From positions 1-64,000 of the forward strand of contig NBIV01000188.1 of assembly GCA_003194525.1 (NCBI GenBank): DNA of 64,000 nucleotides, read 5' to 3'. Shown one piece after another: positions 23,069 through 32,754 of the stretch. The position numbers and the translations under genes are program-made. The notes below the pieces were generated by a model. It saw nothing but the letters and a program-made list of their open reading frames with translations, had not been told where the DNA came from and ran no database searches. Within the stretch, counting starts at the first letter, position 1. Each line of letters begins with the position of its first letter. This stretch comes from Gracilariopsis chorda (lineage: Eukaryota > Rhodophyta > Florideophyceae > Gracilariales > Gracilariaceae).

Positions 23069-24121
23069 GGTGCTTCAGAAAGGAAACGAATGTGGATGTC
23101 AAAGTGCGAAAGTACCGCTAGTAGTGAACGACACGATACCGGTATGGAGGTGGAGTGAAAATGTTTTGGAAGACGGCACCGGCTTTTATACCGCAATGAA
23201 TAGCAATCCACGTGCCCGGCAGCGAGTGCTTGCAAGAAGCGTTTGATGCTGACAAAACGGCAAGACAGAGATACTCTTGGGTACGTTTTGGGTGGCTGTG
23301 AAAGTGCGGTGTGACAAGACTTGGCACACAGATTACAAGTGCAAGAAGCTCAGCCCAGAAGATTCGACGAGACAAAACAAGGCCGAAGGGCGCGCACATA
23401 CGCAGCGGACTTGTCGGCCGGCACGGAGAGAAAGGACGCGATACCGCTGCACAGAGGCGGGGGAAGGGGCAAATACGAAGGCACAGACGGTAGAACTTAC
23501 AACGATGCCATCACGGTGCAGGGCGCGGCTAAAATATTTTCGGGACAGCGTGGCGGTGCGCTGCATTTTGTTCAAGCGCTCGCAGAAAGGTGTGACGCGA
23601 GAGACAGGCTGGAACACGTCGCTGCATTTTCAATTCGAGTTGCATGGGAGTCGGAGCGATGCGCCACGACAACGAGCACAAACCGAGTCAGTGCAGCAGA
23701 GAAATGGTCGTCGCAATCTCTCGGGTGGCCACATTATGAACTTCGTGTAACTCCGAGCCGGACTTGAGCTAGAGCTACGTTAGTTGGGCGTGAAGTTGAC
23801 GGGCGCACGCAAATAGCAAGCATTGCTAAGACGGTTAGATACCCTTCGTACGTCTAGTCTACGAAAAGCAACTTTTCAGCTCTTTTAATTCGTTTCTCAA
23901 GCAGTCCTGCCTTGCGGTTGATTGGCTATACGTCGACCAACAGTGCGATAAACATATTATACTCAAAAACCCGTGCGATCACATGCCAGTCCTTCGATAT
24001 GTCGAAGAACGAGTAACTCCCACTAACAATGTGCCACCCTCCCACGGCCCGTTCCCCCTTCCAGCGCAGGCAAGCTGTTGTTATGTACAAGATGGTTATG
24101 TACAAGGTATATGGCGCTTAT
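23069..24121. other. Intergenic, no confident gene
   Basis: Besides the TATA box there are two overlapping + frames of about 150 codons (23277-23767) covering the same bases, neither with a recognisable domain. They run divergently from the small gene at 22847-23068, so a transcribed unit is possible but not supported. Confidence 0.4.
23191..23202 (-). promoter_or_regulatory. TATA box upstream of the 22847-23068 gene
   Basis: On the minus strand the sequence reads GGTATAAAAGCC, a consensus TATA element about 125 bp before the start codon at 23068. Confidence 0.55.
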
Positions 24122-24592
24122 TTATTGCTTGGAGTGAGCGACATTTACCTGATGCTTGCGCGTATTGAAGTGCACCTGCATGTTTTGTTTTGTGCCGAAC
24201 GCACAATGGCACACATGACACACAAACGGACGCAGCGCCTTGTGTATCAGCATATCGTGTCTCCTCAAGTGTTCTCGCTTATTGAATGACTTCCCGCATT
24301 CGCAGTGATGAATACGCGCCCTCTTCAATTTCCGTTGTGGTTTCAGCGATACGCTGCGGTGAGAGCTGTCTTGCGTCGGTTTCACGTCCTCTGTGTCTAT
24401 CCGTGCTGTGTTCGCGGATTGGCTTACCGCATCACCCACACTGCTATTCGGTACCCTTGCGGTCCGAAGCGTCGTAGGGACAGTACGACGCTTCGCCGAT
24501 TGAGCATCGGTCTGCGATCTTGCGGGCGGCGATTCCGGCGGATCCACGAGAAACGAAATGCTCATTCGGGAGTCTGAGGTTGGATTAGCCAT
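24122..24592 (-). CDS. Two-finger C2H2 zinc-finger protein
   Basis: The 156-residue protein has a disordered Ser/Thr/Pro-rich N-terminal two thirds, a basic patch (KPQRKLKRARIH, likely nuclear localisation signal) and two zinc fingers at the C-terminus. Finger 1 is CECGKSFNKREHLRRHDMLI plus H, with a single residue between the cysteines, as seen in some fungal-type fingers. Finger 2 is CHVCHCAFGTKQNMQVHF then NTRKH, a CX2C-X12-HX5H finger whose longer His spacing recalls RNA-binding or U1-like fingers. The likely role is DNA or RNA binding in the nucleus. The chosen ATG is the first in frame; a pyrimidine tract and CTGAC-N9-AG immediately upstream could be a 3' splice site, so an upstream exon cannot be excluded. 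Confidence 0.8.
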   Translation of the reverse strand: MANPTSDSRMSISFLVDPPESPPARSQTDAQSAKRRTVPTTLRTARVPNSSVGDAVSQSANTARIDTEDVKPTQDSSHRSVSLKPQRKLKRARIHHCECGKSFNKREHLRRHDMLIHKALRPFVCHVCHCAFGTKQNMQVHFNTRKHQVNVAHSKQ

Positions 24593-25674
24593 ACTGTGAT
24601 GATGTCAGCGATGGGGGGATGGAAAAGGACGACCGCCATTCGAGAGGGGAGGACGCCCTCTTGTACCGGTTGGCGTTGCGCGGGGAAGTGGGGCATGCGG
24701 TGTTTGAGCAGGGACATTGGCCGCCGCTACATTTGGCGGTAGATACGTCGTACTTGGGGAAAGAGGTGGGGTACTTCATGGGGAAGCGGAGCGGCAACAC
24801 GAGCGATGGACTGTTTCCAGCGTTCCGTTTCGCCGTTCGGGCGTGCAAGTCGTAGTGCTGGACGTTGCCCGAATAGGACGGCGCCGTTCTCATGCGCGGC
24901 GCTTGCATAGTTTGTATGGAGGGACCGGACGTTTCGGGCAGTGATGAAGCGTGGCGCGTGGCATATGGTTTCCGTGCGCCACTGTCGTTTGTGGGCGTTC
25001 GTTGTTCATGTGGTAAACGACCGTCGGCTTGGCGCTGAATACGTCTTCGTGCGCCCCATTTGTGCGGTTGTTGAACCCAGTTTTATACGCCGAGGTTGCG
25101 CTTGCCGGTTCGCTTGGCGGTGCGCTTTTACGGCGTGACAATTCGCACAACACTTGTGGAAACGGCCATGTGACTTGAATTTGTATCCACTGGTGAACGG
25201 TGATGGGATGATAGCTGGCGGTGATGGAATGGAGTCTCGAGGACACGGCGCGTTCAGTCACGATGAGAAGCGCTATTGTTAACCATGAAGCGTGGGTTTG
25301 CAAGAACCATGGACGTAGATACAAACGGTACGAAGGGGAACGATGTCTACGCTCGAACAGTGCTGGACAGATAGCCTCGGAGCTAAACTTCGTTGTAGTC
25401 GCCGTCACCGTTGTACCGTCTACAACTTCATCTGCGGTACGTTGTAGCCAAATGGAACTCTGTGTTTCCCGAATACGAGGCCGGAAGTGGCTGAAGACCT
25501 TGGCTATTCACGTCTGTTTCCTGTCGCGCATACCTCATTCCGGTTTCGTCGTACTTTCCATTAATGATACAGACAACAAGAATGGACAAACATGATTCAC
25601 ACAACTTGCAATCCTGCAAGACTCCATAGGCCAAGAGTGCTGCTTAAGCCTATAGCGTACCAAGCGTAAAGGGC

Positions 25675-25775
25675 ACACGCTGATCCGGCTTCACAAGGTG
25701 GGGCCATCTTCTCTCGCGTCTAGTGAGGTAAGCGAATGGACTCGCGACTGGGTCACCTCGGAGGACTGTACGAGT
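25675..25775 (+). repeat. GATCCGCCTTCAC repeat family, copy 1
   Basis: It reads CTGATCCGGCTTCACAAGGT, then CATCTTCTCTC, GTGAGGTAAGCGAATGGA and ACTGGGTCACCT. The same ordered blocks occur at 37304-37400 (+) and at 32200-32285 (read on minus). The copies are 60-75% similar by eye over about 90 bp. Confidence 0.6.
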
Positions 25776-27483
25776 GCCTTAGAGTACTCCGATACAGATT
25801 CGAAAGATAAGGCAAAAGGGACACGCAACAGGCTACGCGTACGTGCACAGCTAAAAGGTTAGACCGCTAACCCGTACCTTCTCTGTGTTTCGTGGCGACG
25901 CGACATGCTTCCACAGTGCACCGCTCGCTCGATGATACCTGTTTCAGATGAAATGATGTTGGAGAGTGGGAGGGTGATGTCAACTTAACAAAGCCAAGGC
26001 GATCGGAACGCTAGCCTTTACCTTGGGTATCAAAGGTATCAGGGGTACGCTCGACAACCTTGAATATACACAGAGTGCTCTAGCTTCATTACAAAAAGAC
26101 CAGTGACTTCAACAACTTCAACCACGATGTGGGGCAGATGCTTGCCACGGTTCAAGTGCGCATTGAGAATCCCACCTCGCTAGTAGTATTACAACGTACT
26201 TTCAATTCCAGGGATTGTGCAGGTGAATCATGCTTACCGTCATTCCATTTTCTCGATGCTGAAGCAGTCGACACAGACCCCTCTAGAGAGAGCAGTTTCC
26301 TTGCATCGCTTCCTTCTCAGGTCTTGTCCGGGCACACGGCACCACTCGCGATCCGTCCCACATGCCCAGATTGCGTACTAGATGTTGCTGTAGCACATAA
26401 GCCCCATAATGAAACGCTCTGTACTCAATTCAGCCGAAAGGACTAGACGTCCAACTCCGGTCTATGCAAGAAGTTTCCTTCGCGGAATCCTTCCACGGTG
26501 TTTCAGTCTTTTGTGTTGTTTTTCTCCAATCCACATGGAGAAACAAACCCGTTCCATTAGCTGTCGCGGGCCTTTGTGTGACGTACATGTTCGCTATGCG
26601 TAGACATAGTTTTCTTTTTTTCTTTCACTAGCGCAAGATCCAGGCCATCGCCACAGAAAGGCTTTTTAAACCAGCGTAGATGTGGATTGCGATGGTCTCC
26701 TCATCAGTTCTATCCTATATATCCATGCAGAGGGTTCGTGATATGGGAACTGAGGATTATGCTGGTGAGCAACGAAGTGTACGGGACCGGGGGATCAGCG
26801 TGGGCTCTGCGTTTCAAGTGCGAAACAACAGGGTCAAGATCAATGCAGCAGGATAATAGGAGCCTTCTGCATTGTGTCTTTGCAAGTACATGAGTCTGGG
26901 ACAGACAAGGAAATCTGAGTTAGACCCAAAGGATTCTACTACTCCCAAATCTGAGAAGTAGAACAGATAGGTGCAGCCCCTGCAGGGATAAAGAAAACCA
27001 CTTTTGCTCCACGCATACAAATACCCAGTGCACGTGGTGCATGTTTCTAAGCTTTTTGTAACGAACAGGCAAAATGAATACACCATTGCGGCAATGGCAT
27101 TGCCCTAAACTTGGAACGTACTAGGTATAAAAGAAAAAGCCAGAGCACTTGAAGGGCCGATGGGCTACACAGAAATCTTTCCAACAAGTTGCGCATTCAG
27201 AAAGGAGTCATTCGGTCGGAGCGATTTGGAGGAAGCACGCTAGAGGAAACCGTGATAGAAGACATGAGTGAAAGCTAGGGCCTTGAGCGCTGATTCTGCT
27301 CGCCACTAGTCGATGGTATGCGCAGGCTGCCGGCCGAAGTGTTCAAATGTAGCGGTTCAACCTCATCCACGGCAGCTTCCATGTATGAGGACCATTGTGG
27401 TTCTAAATGCCTTTGCTTGTGAAACAGCCCACAATGACTCTTTGTCCCGGTATGGCAGGGTACGAGCGTTACGCAGCAGAAGG

Positions 27484-27697
27484 CACCAAAGGTACCAACG
27501 GTACCGATAACGGGAGCTGTGCGGTATGGGATCCAGAGAGGCCAAGCACCAGTTTCCTTTCCACCTTTCCGGATCGCAACTCCTGCACGATCAGAGCTCG
27601 ATCAGCTCGACGTCAAATCAACGGAAATGGTGGACTACATCGGTCGCGCTCATGGCATCTACCAAGGGCAGAGTTACCAACGGTACCCTTGGTACGT
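27484..27697. promoter_or_regulatory. TACCNNNGG arrays upstream of PurE-PurC
   Basis: There are two arrays. The first is CACCAAAGG, TACCAACGG, TACCGATAACGG (27484-27513). The second is TACCAAGGG (27660-27668) and then TACCAACGG, TACCCTTGG, TAC (27675-27695). They end about 255 bp before the ATG at 27952. The overlap of TACC and GGTA half-sites gives dyads with a 3-bp centre, a layout suited to a multimeric DNA-binding protein. The regulatory role is inferred from position and recurrence only. Confidence 0.4.
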
Positions 27698-27951
27698 AAC
27701 ATTGCAGTACGAATCGTGGGTACGCAACCACGTAAAAAGACAAGCTGCAGATTTACAGCTCATCTCCTGACGACTTGGACAAGTATGCCACCGAAGCAAA
27801 ACTGAGATTGAGCGTTTCAGCTCCCATGTCTTTGCGGATGCATTGTTCTGCTTCCCGGGAGCTTGTGGCCTTGATCCGATCACCTCGTCGCGCACATCAT
27901 TCAAACCCCTTCCTCATCACCGTCGCCTCATTCCCAAAGACATCCTTAACA

Positions 27952-29622
27952 ATGCCCGCGTTTGTAACTTCGCTGCCGCTCACTCTCAAGAGCAGCTCCA
28001 CCTTTGTGTGCCCCATCCCCTCCGTCAGAGTCAACCGCACCTCCCCCCGCCATGTATTCCTTCCGAGACCAGCGTTTTCAATGTCCCTCACTCCGCCTGC
28101 TCCTCTCGTTCCCATTCTCATGGGATCAGCCTCAGACACACCGTTCTGCCGCAAGATTGCCACCGCTCTTTCGAACCTCGGCATCGAGTCTGAACTTCGC
28201 ATAGCCTCTGCTCACAAGGTTCCATCCCGACTTCTACAAGTTCTTGAGCAGTACGAAGCGCTCCCTCGTCCAAAGGTGTATATCGCTGTAGCTGGTCGCT
28301 CAAACGCTTTGTCAGGTGTTCTCGACTGTGCTGTTTCATCTCCTGTGGTATCATGCCCGCCGTATTCCGATGCTTTTGCAGGCGCTGATTTGTTTTCAAG
28401 CATTCGAATGCCATCTGGTGTGGCACCTATGCTTGTGCTGGATCCTTCAGGTGCAGCCTTAGCAGCAGCCAAGATTCTTTCCCTTGGCAATGATGCAATC
28501 CGAACAAAGGTCGACGCGTTGCAGCGAGCAAACAGGGATCGTTTATACGTGGATGATGCACAACTTACGTCAGAAACTTACCGTGAATCTATCGCACAAG
28601 TTCGCACAAATGCTCAGACGGTGACTGAGACGAGTAGCGCCCTGTTGTTTGGAGAACGTAACGACAGTGTTGTCACGGACGAAAGGAAAGGCAAAGTACG
28701 TGATCAGTACGCTTTTGAAGGCTTCCTTGACGGCAAGAAAATGCCTTTGCTCGCGCTGGTCACTACTGACCGACAAAGTGCGTTTGACCGCATTCTCGCC
28801 TCCATCCCCTTCAAAGGCGCTGTTCTAAACAAGACCGCCGCGTTTTGGTTCAACAGTACTCAGCACATCGTTCCGAACCATCTAATTACCGTACCGCACC
28901 CAAATGTCACTTTGGCTCGACGATGCAAGCCGTTCCCGATTGAGTTTGTGGTGAGAGGGTATATTACGGGCAGCACGTCAACATCATTGTGGAAGAATTA
29001 TTCTAATGGAGTACGCAACTACTGCGGTATCCAGTTCCCAGATGGCTTATTTAAGAACCAAAAGCTTGACAGCAATGTTATCACGCCTACCACAAAGGAG
29101 GAAGTTAATGATCGCCCGATTTCACCGAAGGAGATTGTTGAGGAAGGTTTCATGACACAGGAAGATTTTGACTATTGTGCTGACAAAGCCCTTAAGTTGT
29201 TCGAGTTTGGACAGAAGGTAGCCGCCGAAAACGGCCTCATTCTGGTTGACACCAAGTACGAATTTGGCAGGGATGAGGACGGCACAATTCGGCTGATTGA
29301 CGAAATCCATACACCGGATTCATCGCGGTATTGGCTTGCCACTTCGTACGAGAAGCGCTTAGCCGAAAAGAAGGAGCCAGAGAACGTTGACAAGGAATTC
29401 TTGAGACTGTGGTTCACGGAGAACTGTGATCCATATGATAAGAGCAAGGCCCTACCCGGAGCACCTGACGACCTAGTTGATGAACTTAGCAGGCGGTATA
29501 TAATGCTTTATGAGCTCATCACCGGTGGCTCTTTTGATGATCTAACCGTGGGTAGTGGTGTTACGAATGTGACGAACTGTTTGTCCGAGTTCGTAGGCGA
29601 ACTTTCTGCTGCGGCTCGGTAA
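27952..29622 (+). CDS. Bifunctional AIR carboxylase (class II PurE) - SAICAR synthetase (PurC), plastid-targeted
   Basis: Steps 6 and 7 of purine synthesis are joined in one chain. From the ATG at 27952 the protein is 556 aa. Residues 1-45 look like a transit peptide (MPAFVTSLPLTLKSSSTF, Ser/Pro/Arg-rich, no acidic residues, early Phe). Residues 52-180 are PurE: GSASD, ASAHKVP, AVAGRSNAL, SCPP and IRMPSG. These match class II PurE of animal PAICS, which carboxylates AIR directly with CO2 without PurK. Residues 230-556 are PurC of the plant/yeast type: GKVRD, TTDRQSAFDR, VVRGYITGSTSTSLW, VDTKYEFG and DEIHTPDSSRYW. Animal PAICS has the opposite domain order. An in-frame ATG at 27775 would add 59 unlikely residues. 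No introns, and all motifs are intact. Confidence 0.93.
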   Translation: MPAFVTSLPLTLKSSSTFVCPIPSVRVNRTSPRHVFLPRPAFSMSLTPPAPLVPILMGSASDTPFCRKIATALSNLGIESELRIASAHKVPSRLLQVLEQYEALPRPKVYIAVAGRSNALSGVLDCAVSSPVVSCPPYSDAFAGADLFSSIRMPSGVAPMLVLDPSGAALAAAKILSLGNDAIRTKVDALQRANRDRLYVDDAQLTSETYRESIAQVRTNAQTVTETSSALLFGERNDSVVTDERKGKVRDQYAFEGFLDGKKMPLLALVTTDRQSAFDRILASIPFKGAVLNKTAAFWFNSTQHIVPNHLITVPHPNVTLARRCKPFPIEFVVRGYITGSTSTSLWKNYSNGVRNYCGIQFPDGLFKNQKLDSNVITPTTKEEVNDRPISPKEIVEEGFMTQEDFDYCADKALKLFEFGQKVAAENGLILVDTKYEFGRDEDGTIRLIDEIHTPDSSRYWLATSYEKRLAEKKEPENVDKEFLRLWFTENCDPYDKSKALPGAPDDLVDELSRRYIMLYELITGGSFDDLTVGSGVTNVTNCLSEFVGELSAAAR

Positions 29623-30192
29623 ACTCGGTTCTTGCTGCAGCTTTTGTGCAGAAACCTACTGAAGATTCTAATAGAACACAGAGATCAAACTGAAGTACGC
29701 GTTTCTTTTTTCATGAACGTGACCCATCTTGTGAGGGTTATGGTTGTATTTGCGAAAAGGGGACTGGCACGTAAGTAACTGGCATCAAAGCGTTCTATGT
29801 TGTCCATCTGTACGCCGGTATCGCGTTAATCTTCAGGTGTCAGAACCACTTGTCCAGCGTCTTGCTCCGCAGCCGTATACCTCTTTGGATGACACTATGA
29901 AGTAAATGTACGAAGGGTAACGTATTATGCAGTATACAGTCCTGGGCGTTGATCTTCACGATGGCGTTTACAGACATCACTTGGGATACTGCATCTCTGA
30001 TCGATTTACCAAGAAAGATAACACATCGAGATTCACTTCCTCGCGGCGTTCATGTGGGAGCACTTCTTTGAAGCTCTCACCGAGCGGTGACTTGCGGGCG
30101 TCGAGTACATTAACACAGTGGGTAGTCTTTACCACACCTAGCTACTGATATACGACGTCATCTGAGAATGACGCCACACGAGACCAAAGTAC
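29623..30192. other. Convergent intergenic, possible decayed Hint/Hog tail of the lectin gene
   Basis: This lies between the stop of the purine gene (+) and the stop of the lectin gene (-). Read on the minus strand in frame with the lectin past its TAA, the sequence stays protein-like (VLWSRVASFSDDVVYQ, stop, then LGVVKTTHCVNVLDARKSPL and a further open stretch to about 29980). It could be the remnant of a longer C-terminal domain. No RNA gene or repeat is seen. Confidence 0.35.
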
Positions 30193-31245
30193 TTAGGTAC
30201 AGTTGCTTTGGTCGGTGAGATACGCAATGATCTTTCTTGTCTGCACACAAGCAACACTATCGCCTACTCGAAGGGTAGATACATCAACGCTTCCAGACAC
30301 CTCCCAAGCCTCCTTTTCCACGAACGCGCAACAATTACCTCCCGACACATCCCACACAAAACCAGTATCGCATTGCACGATTTGACAAGTGGTTGCACTG
30401 ACACCCTCCAAACACAGGGAAGAAGTAGATCGCGAGGAACAGCGGTCATAGCTGGCGCAATTGTCATCATCGTATGGCCTGTATCCGTCGGCTATGCTGA
30501 TGGAACCTACGAGAGTATGCAAAGCTCCCGTCTGATCCGGCGGGTTATACGCAGAAAAGCCCACAGCGTGGGCGCTGTTAATGTTAAGAACATTCCATAT
30601 GTCAACGTCACAATCAAGGGTAGCAGTTGTAGGTCGCGTACCATCAGTCGAAACGCGGACGTAAGCCTGTGTTGCAAAACCATTGTAATCTAGCCACACG
30701 GTATGCTGCGTGCCATCACCAAATGAAAATGCGGTGTTGGTCTTGCATATCTCCGCGCCCGACAGGTAGATAGCGATGTGACTGGAAGATACGTCCTGTT
30801 CATCAGTGCCAGAATTATACGAGTCGAATTCCACAACAAAGGCGTTTTGTCTTGACCATGCAGCCTGTCCGAATGCAGTGGTGCCGTCTGCGAAAGGCGG
30901 AGCGAAGAAGTTCTGATTGGTGCTTGCGGCTATGATCACTTCGAAGGCATCTCCCACGCCCTGTGACGAGTCATTTGACTGGGTGCTGAACTTGAGGGAA
31001 AAGCCGCCCGTGGCTTGGAAATCGGTGGCGGAGAAGAAGAAACCACCGTATGAACCCGCAGCTGCGGTGGTGAGTTCGGTGCCGGTGACGCCGATGGAGG
31101 CGTCACCGGACAGGGTGGCATCGGATGTGTACGCGGAGTTGAGGGCGGAGAGATCGGTGAAGATGATCTCGGAGATGGCGGATGAGCATTGCTGCGCGTT
31201 TGCGAGGTGGGGAAGTGTGATGGCGAGGAGGAGGATGAAAATCAT
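30193..31245 (-). CDS. Secreted L-type (legume-like) lectin-domain protein with Cys-rich C-terminus
   Basis: The 350-residue protein has a classic signal peptide (MIFILLLAITLPHLANA, cleavage before QQC). Residues ~30-255 resemble an L-type lectin beta-sandwich: GGFSLKFSTQ, VGDAFEVIIAAS, and FVVEFDSYNSGTDEQDVSSS with HIAIYLSG, the position where L-type lectins carry metal- and sugar-binding acidic residues, then VWLDYNG. After the sandwich comes a Cys-rich segment (CASYDRC, SLCLEG, CQIVQCDTGF) and then GGNCCAF with DVSTLRVGDSVACV, which looks like the start of a Hint/Hog self-splicing domain cut off by TAA after about 45 residues. Role: secreted or wall-associated carbohydrate binding. A TATATC element (minus) lies about 125 bp upstream. 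Confidence 0.75.
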   Translation of the reverse strand: MIFILLLAITLPHLANAQQCSSAISEIIFTDLSALNSAYTSDATLSGDASIGVTGTELTTAAAGSYGGFFFSATDFQATGGFSLKFSTQSNDSSQGVGDAFEVIIAASTNQNFFAPPFADGTTAFGQAAWSRQNAFVVEFDSYNSGTDEQDVSSSHIAIYLSGAEICKTNTAFSFGDGTQHTVWLDYNGFATQAYVRVSTDGTRPTTATLDCDVDIWNVLNINSAHAVGFSAYNPPDQTGALHTLVGSISIADGYRPYDDDNCASYDRCSSRSTSSLCLEGVSATTCQIVQCDTGFVWDVSGGNCCAFVEKEAWEVSGSVDVSTLRVGDSVACVQTRKIIAYLTDQSNCT

Positions 31246-31597
31246 GGCGGGTTAGGGCGGCGGAGGGGAAGAGGTGGATTGCAGGTGTGATGTGTGGTGG
31301 CTAAGTTGGGGAAGGAGAACGGATTTTGGTGGTGGGATGGGACGAATGGGGGGTCGGGCTCCATGCGCGAAGATATAGTGGGCATGGCGGTGGTGGGGGG
31401 GTAGTTGCATTTGAATGTGCATGGCGTCGGTGGTGAGGTGGTTGAATGGAAGATGATGACGTACTCGAAGCGGCGAGTCGGACGGCACCGCGGAGCGCGA
31501 GGCGGCGGCTGAGGCGCAATCGAAGCGCAACACGCGCGATTCTGCCACGCCGCACATGGCACTTTGCATTTGACACGAGGCCTATCTTCCGTGCACA

Positions 31598-31610
31598 TAC
31601 CAAGGGTAGT
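31598..31610. promoter_or_regulatory. TACCAAGGG-TAG motif upstream of lectin gene
   Basis: TACCAAGGG followed by TAGTT lies about 350 bp upstream of the lectin start. It is the same 9-bp word class as the arrays before the purine gene and at 32366. Confidence 0.3.
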
Positions 31611-32155
31611 TCTCGAAAGCGTTGCCACTTGTCAGCGATGTACACGTGGTGCAGGTCGACAGTACCGACTCCGCTACAAGGCCTTGACTCCGCCAACAAG
31701 GGACATGTCAATGACATCGCCTGTCAATTGCTTTATTGTAGAGAAGAATAGGGAGAGCAGACTCTGCAGAGTCAGCACTTTTTCGTCCCCCCTTTATTCT
31801 TTTCGCGCCTGTGCATACACATCTCGGTCCATCACATACCCATGGCACGGCCTTGAGGCCATAGTCGTGGTTCGTCTCCCCCCGTTGACGCTCGACTTGG
31901 ATCCCCACCACCAACGGTAGCACATCTCAAACGAACTGGCGTGCCACAACTCATTCTGATTGTGACGCACGCTCACATTAACCGTTTAGCCCTTTATAAC
32001 CCTCTGCATTCACCTGCACAATGGAGACGTGCAAGCATGCGACGTGGAAAACCTCCCACGTATACACCGCACGCTCCATTTTGCTCTTCTTTCCCAGTCG
32101 TCATCATTCGGTTGCAGTCTCGCACCTTTTTCATCCCGTGTTTGCGCCGTCTTGT

Positions 32156-32183
<28 letters not shown>
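32156..32183. repeat. (TC)n microsatellite
   Basis: About 14 uninterrupted TC units about 570 bp upstream of the start at 32755. Confidence 0.95.
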
Positions 32184-32187
<4 letters not shown>

Positions 32188-32199
32188 GAGTATTTTTCT

Positions 32200-32370
32200 C
32201 CGTTGGAGACCCAACCGCAGATCCGTTTCGCTTCCCTCAAGTAAAGGAAAGACAGGCACACCACGTGAAGGCGGATCGCTTGTGCGGCACAAGCGATCCG
32301 CCTTCACGTTGTGCCCCATCTTGTTTTGTCCCGTACTGTCCCTCACTGATTTCTAACGGCCCTGGTACCC
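32200..32370. repeat. GATCCGCCTTCAC repeat family, two copies head to head with perfect inverted junction
   Basis: The core 32263-32285 and 32287-32309 are perfect 23-bp inverted arms around one G (arm contains GCACAAGCGATCCGCC then TTCACGT on the + side). Outside the arms similarity continues weakly both ways. The left copy read on minus continues GTGTGCCTGTCTTTCC, GGGAAGCGAAACGGAT and GGTTGGGTCTCC, matching copies at 25675 and 37304. It is a candidate terminal inverted repeat or hairpin-end element. Confidence 0.75.
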
Positions 32371-32391
32371 TTGGTACTCCTAGTACTCTCC
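32366..32391. promoter_or_regulatory. TACCNNNGG array upstream of the 32755 gene
   Basis: TACCCTTGG, TACTCCTAG, TACTCTCC in 9-bp register, about 370 bp before the start codon. Confidence 0.35.
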
Positions 32392-32754
32392 ACTCTTTCC
32401 TCCCAATTCGCACCCTGCACAGAAGCTTTGTGTGCGCACGTCGGTTTTGGCTTGTTTCAACGCCATCACTTCATGCTTTTTGTAACACACGCGTGTATCT
32501 TGCCCACTTAGTGGGCCACAGCTGCTCCAACTAGCTTTCCAAAGGGACTGCAACATGCACTTCTTGAACTCACCTATGAAGGGCCCACCGCGTCACCAAC
32601 CGCCAAGACATTTGTGTTCGCGAACCGCTCCTGCTCTCTGCATCGCCGATACAAGACCTTCCTGTTGCCCGAAACCCCTACCCAACTGCAACATGTAACG
32701 CTCTACCTCGGCACATGTCGCGTGTTTCAGAAGAGCGCGCCCTGCTCATTGAAC

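Larger units (their letters stand above)
24593..27951. other. Intergenic and promoter DNA before the PurE-PurC gene
   Basis: No confident gene. A + frame at 25221-25595 reads VCKNHGRRYKRY, ERC and later RCSQMELC, faintly like Cys-His repeat zinc proteins, but it is too degenerate to call. The region holds a copy of the GATCCGCCTTCAC repeat (25675-25775) and three TACC-type 9-mer arrays (26019-26049, 27484-27513, 27660-27697). Confidence 0.45.
31246..32754. other. Divergent promoter region between lectin and Sel1-repeat genes
   Basis: This is 1.5 kb between two genes transcribed away from each other. It contains a TATA-like element for the lectin (about 31369-31376, minus), TACC-type motifs at 31598-31610 and 32366-32391, a (TC)n run at 32156-32183, and a perfect inverted repeat at 32263-32309. 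Short ORFs across the TC run are compositional. Confidence 0.55.

Noticed and set aside
23277-23767. Two overlapping + ORFs of about 150 codons
   Set aside because: Both cover the same bases in different frames and neither has recognisable features.
25221-25595. ORF with spaced Cys/His (VCKNHG..., RCSQMELC)
   Set aside because: Resembles repeat zinc motifs only loosely, with missing Cys/His in each unit. Not enough to call a gene or pseudogene.
32131-32356. Ser/Leu- and Arg/Glu-repeat ORFs
   Set aside because: Produced by the (TC)n microsatellite.
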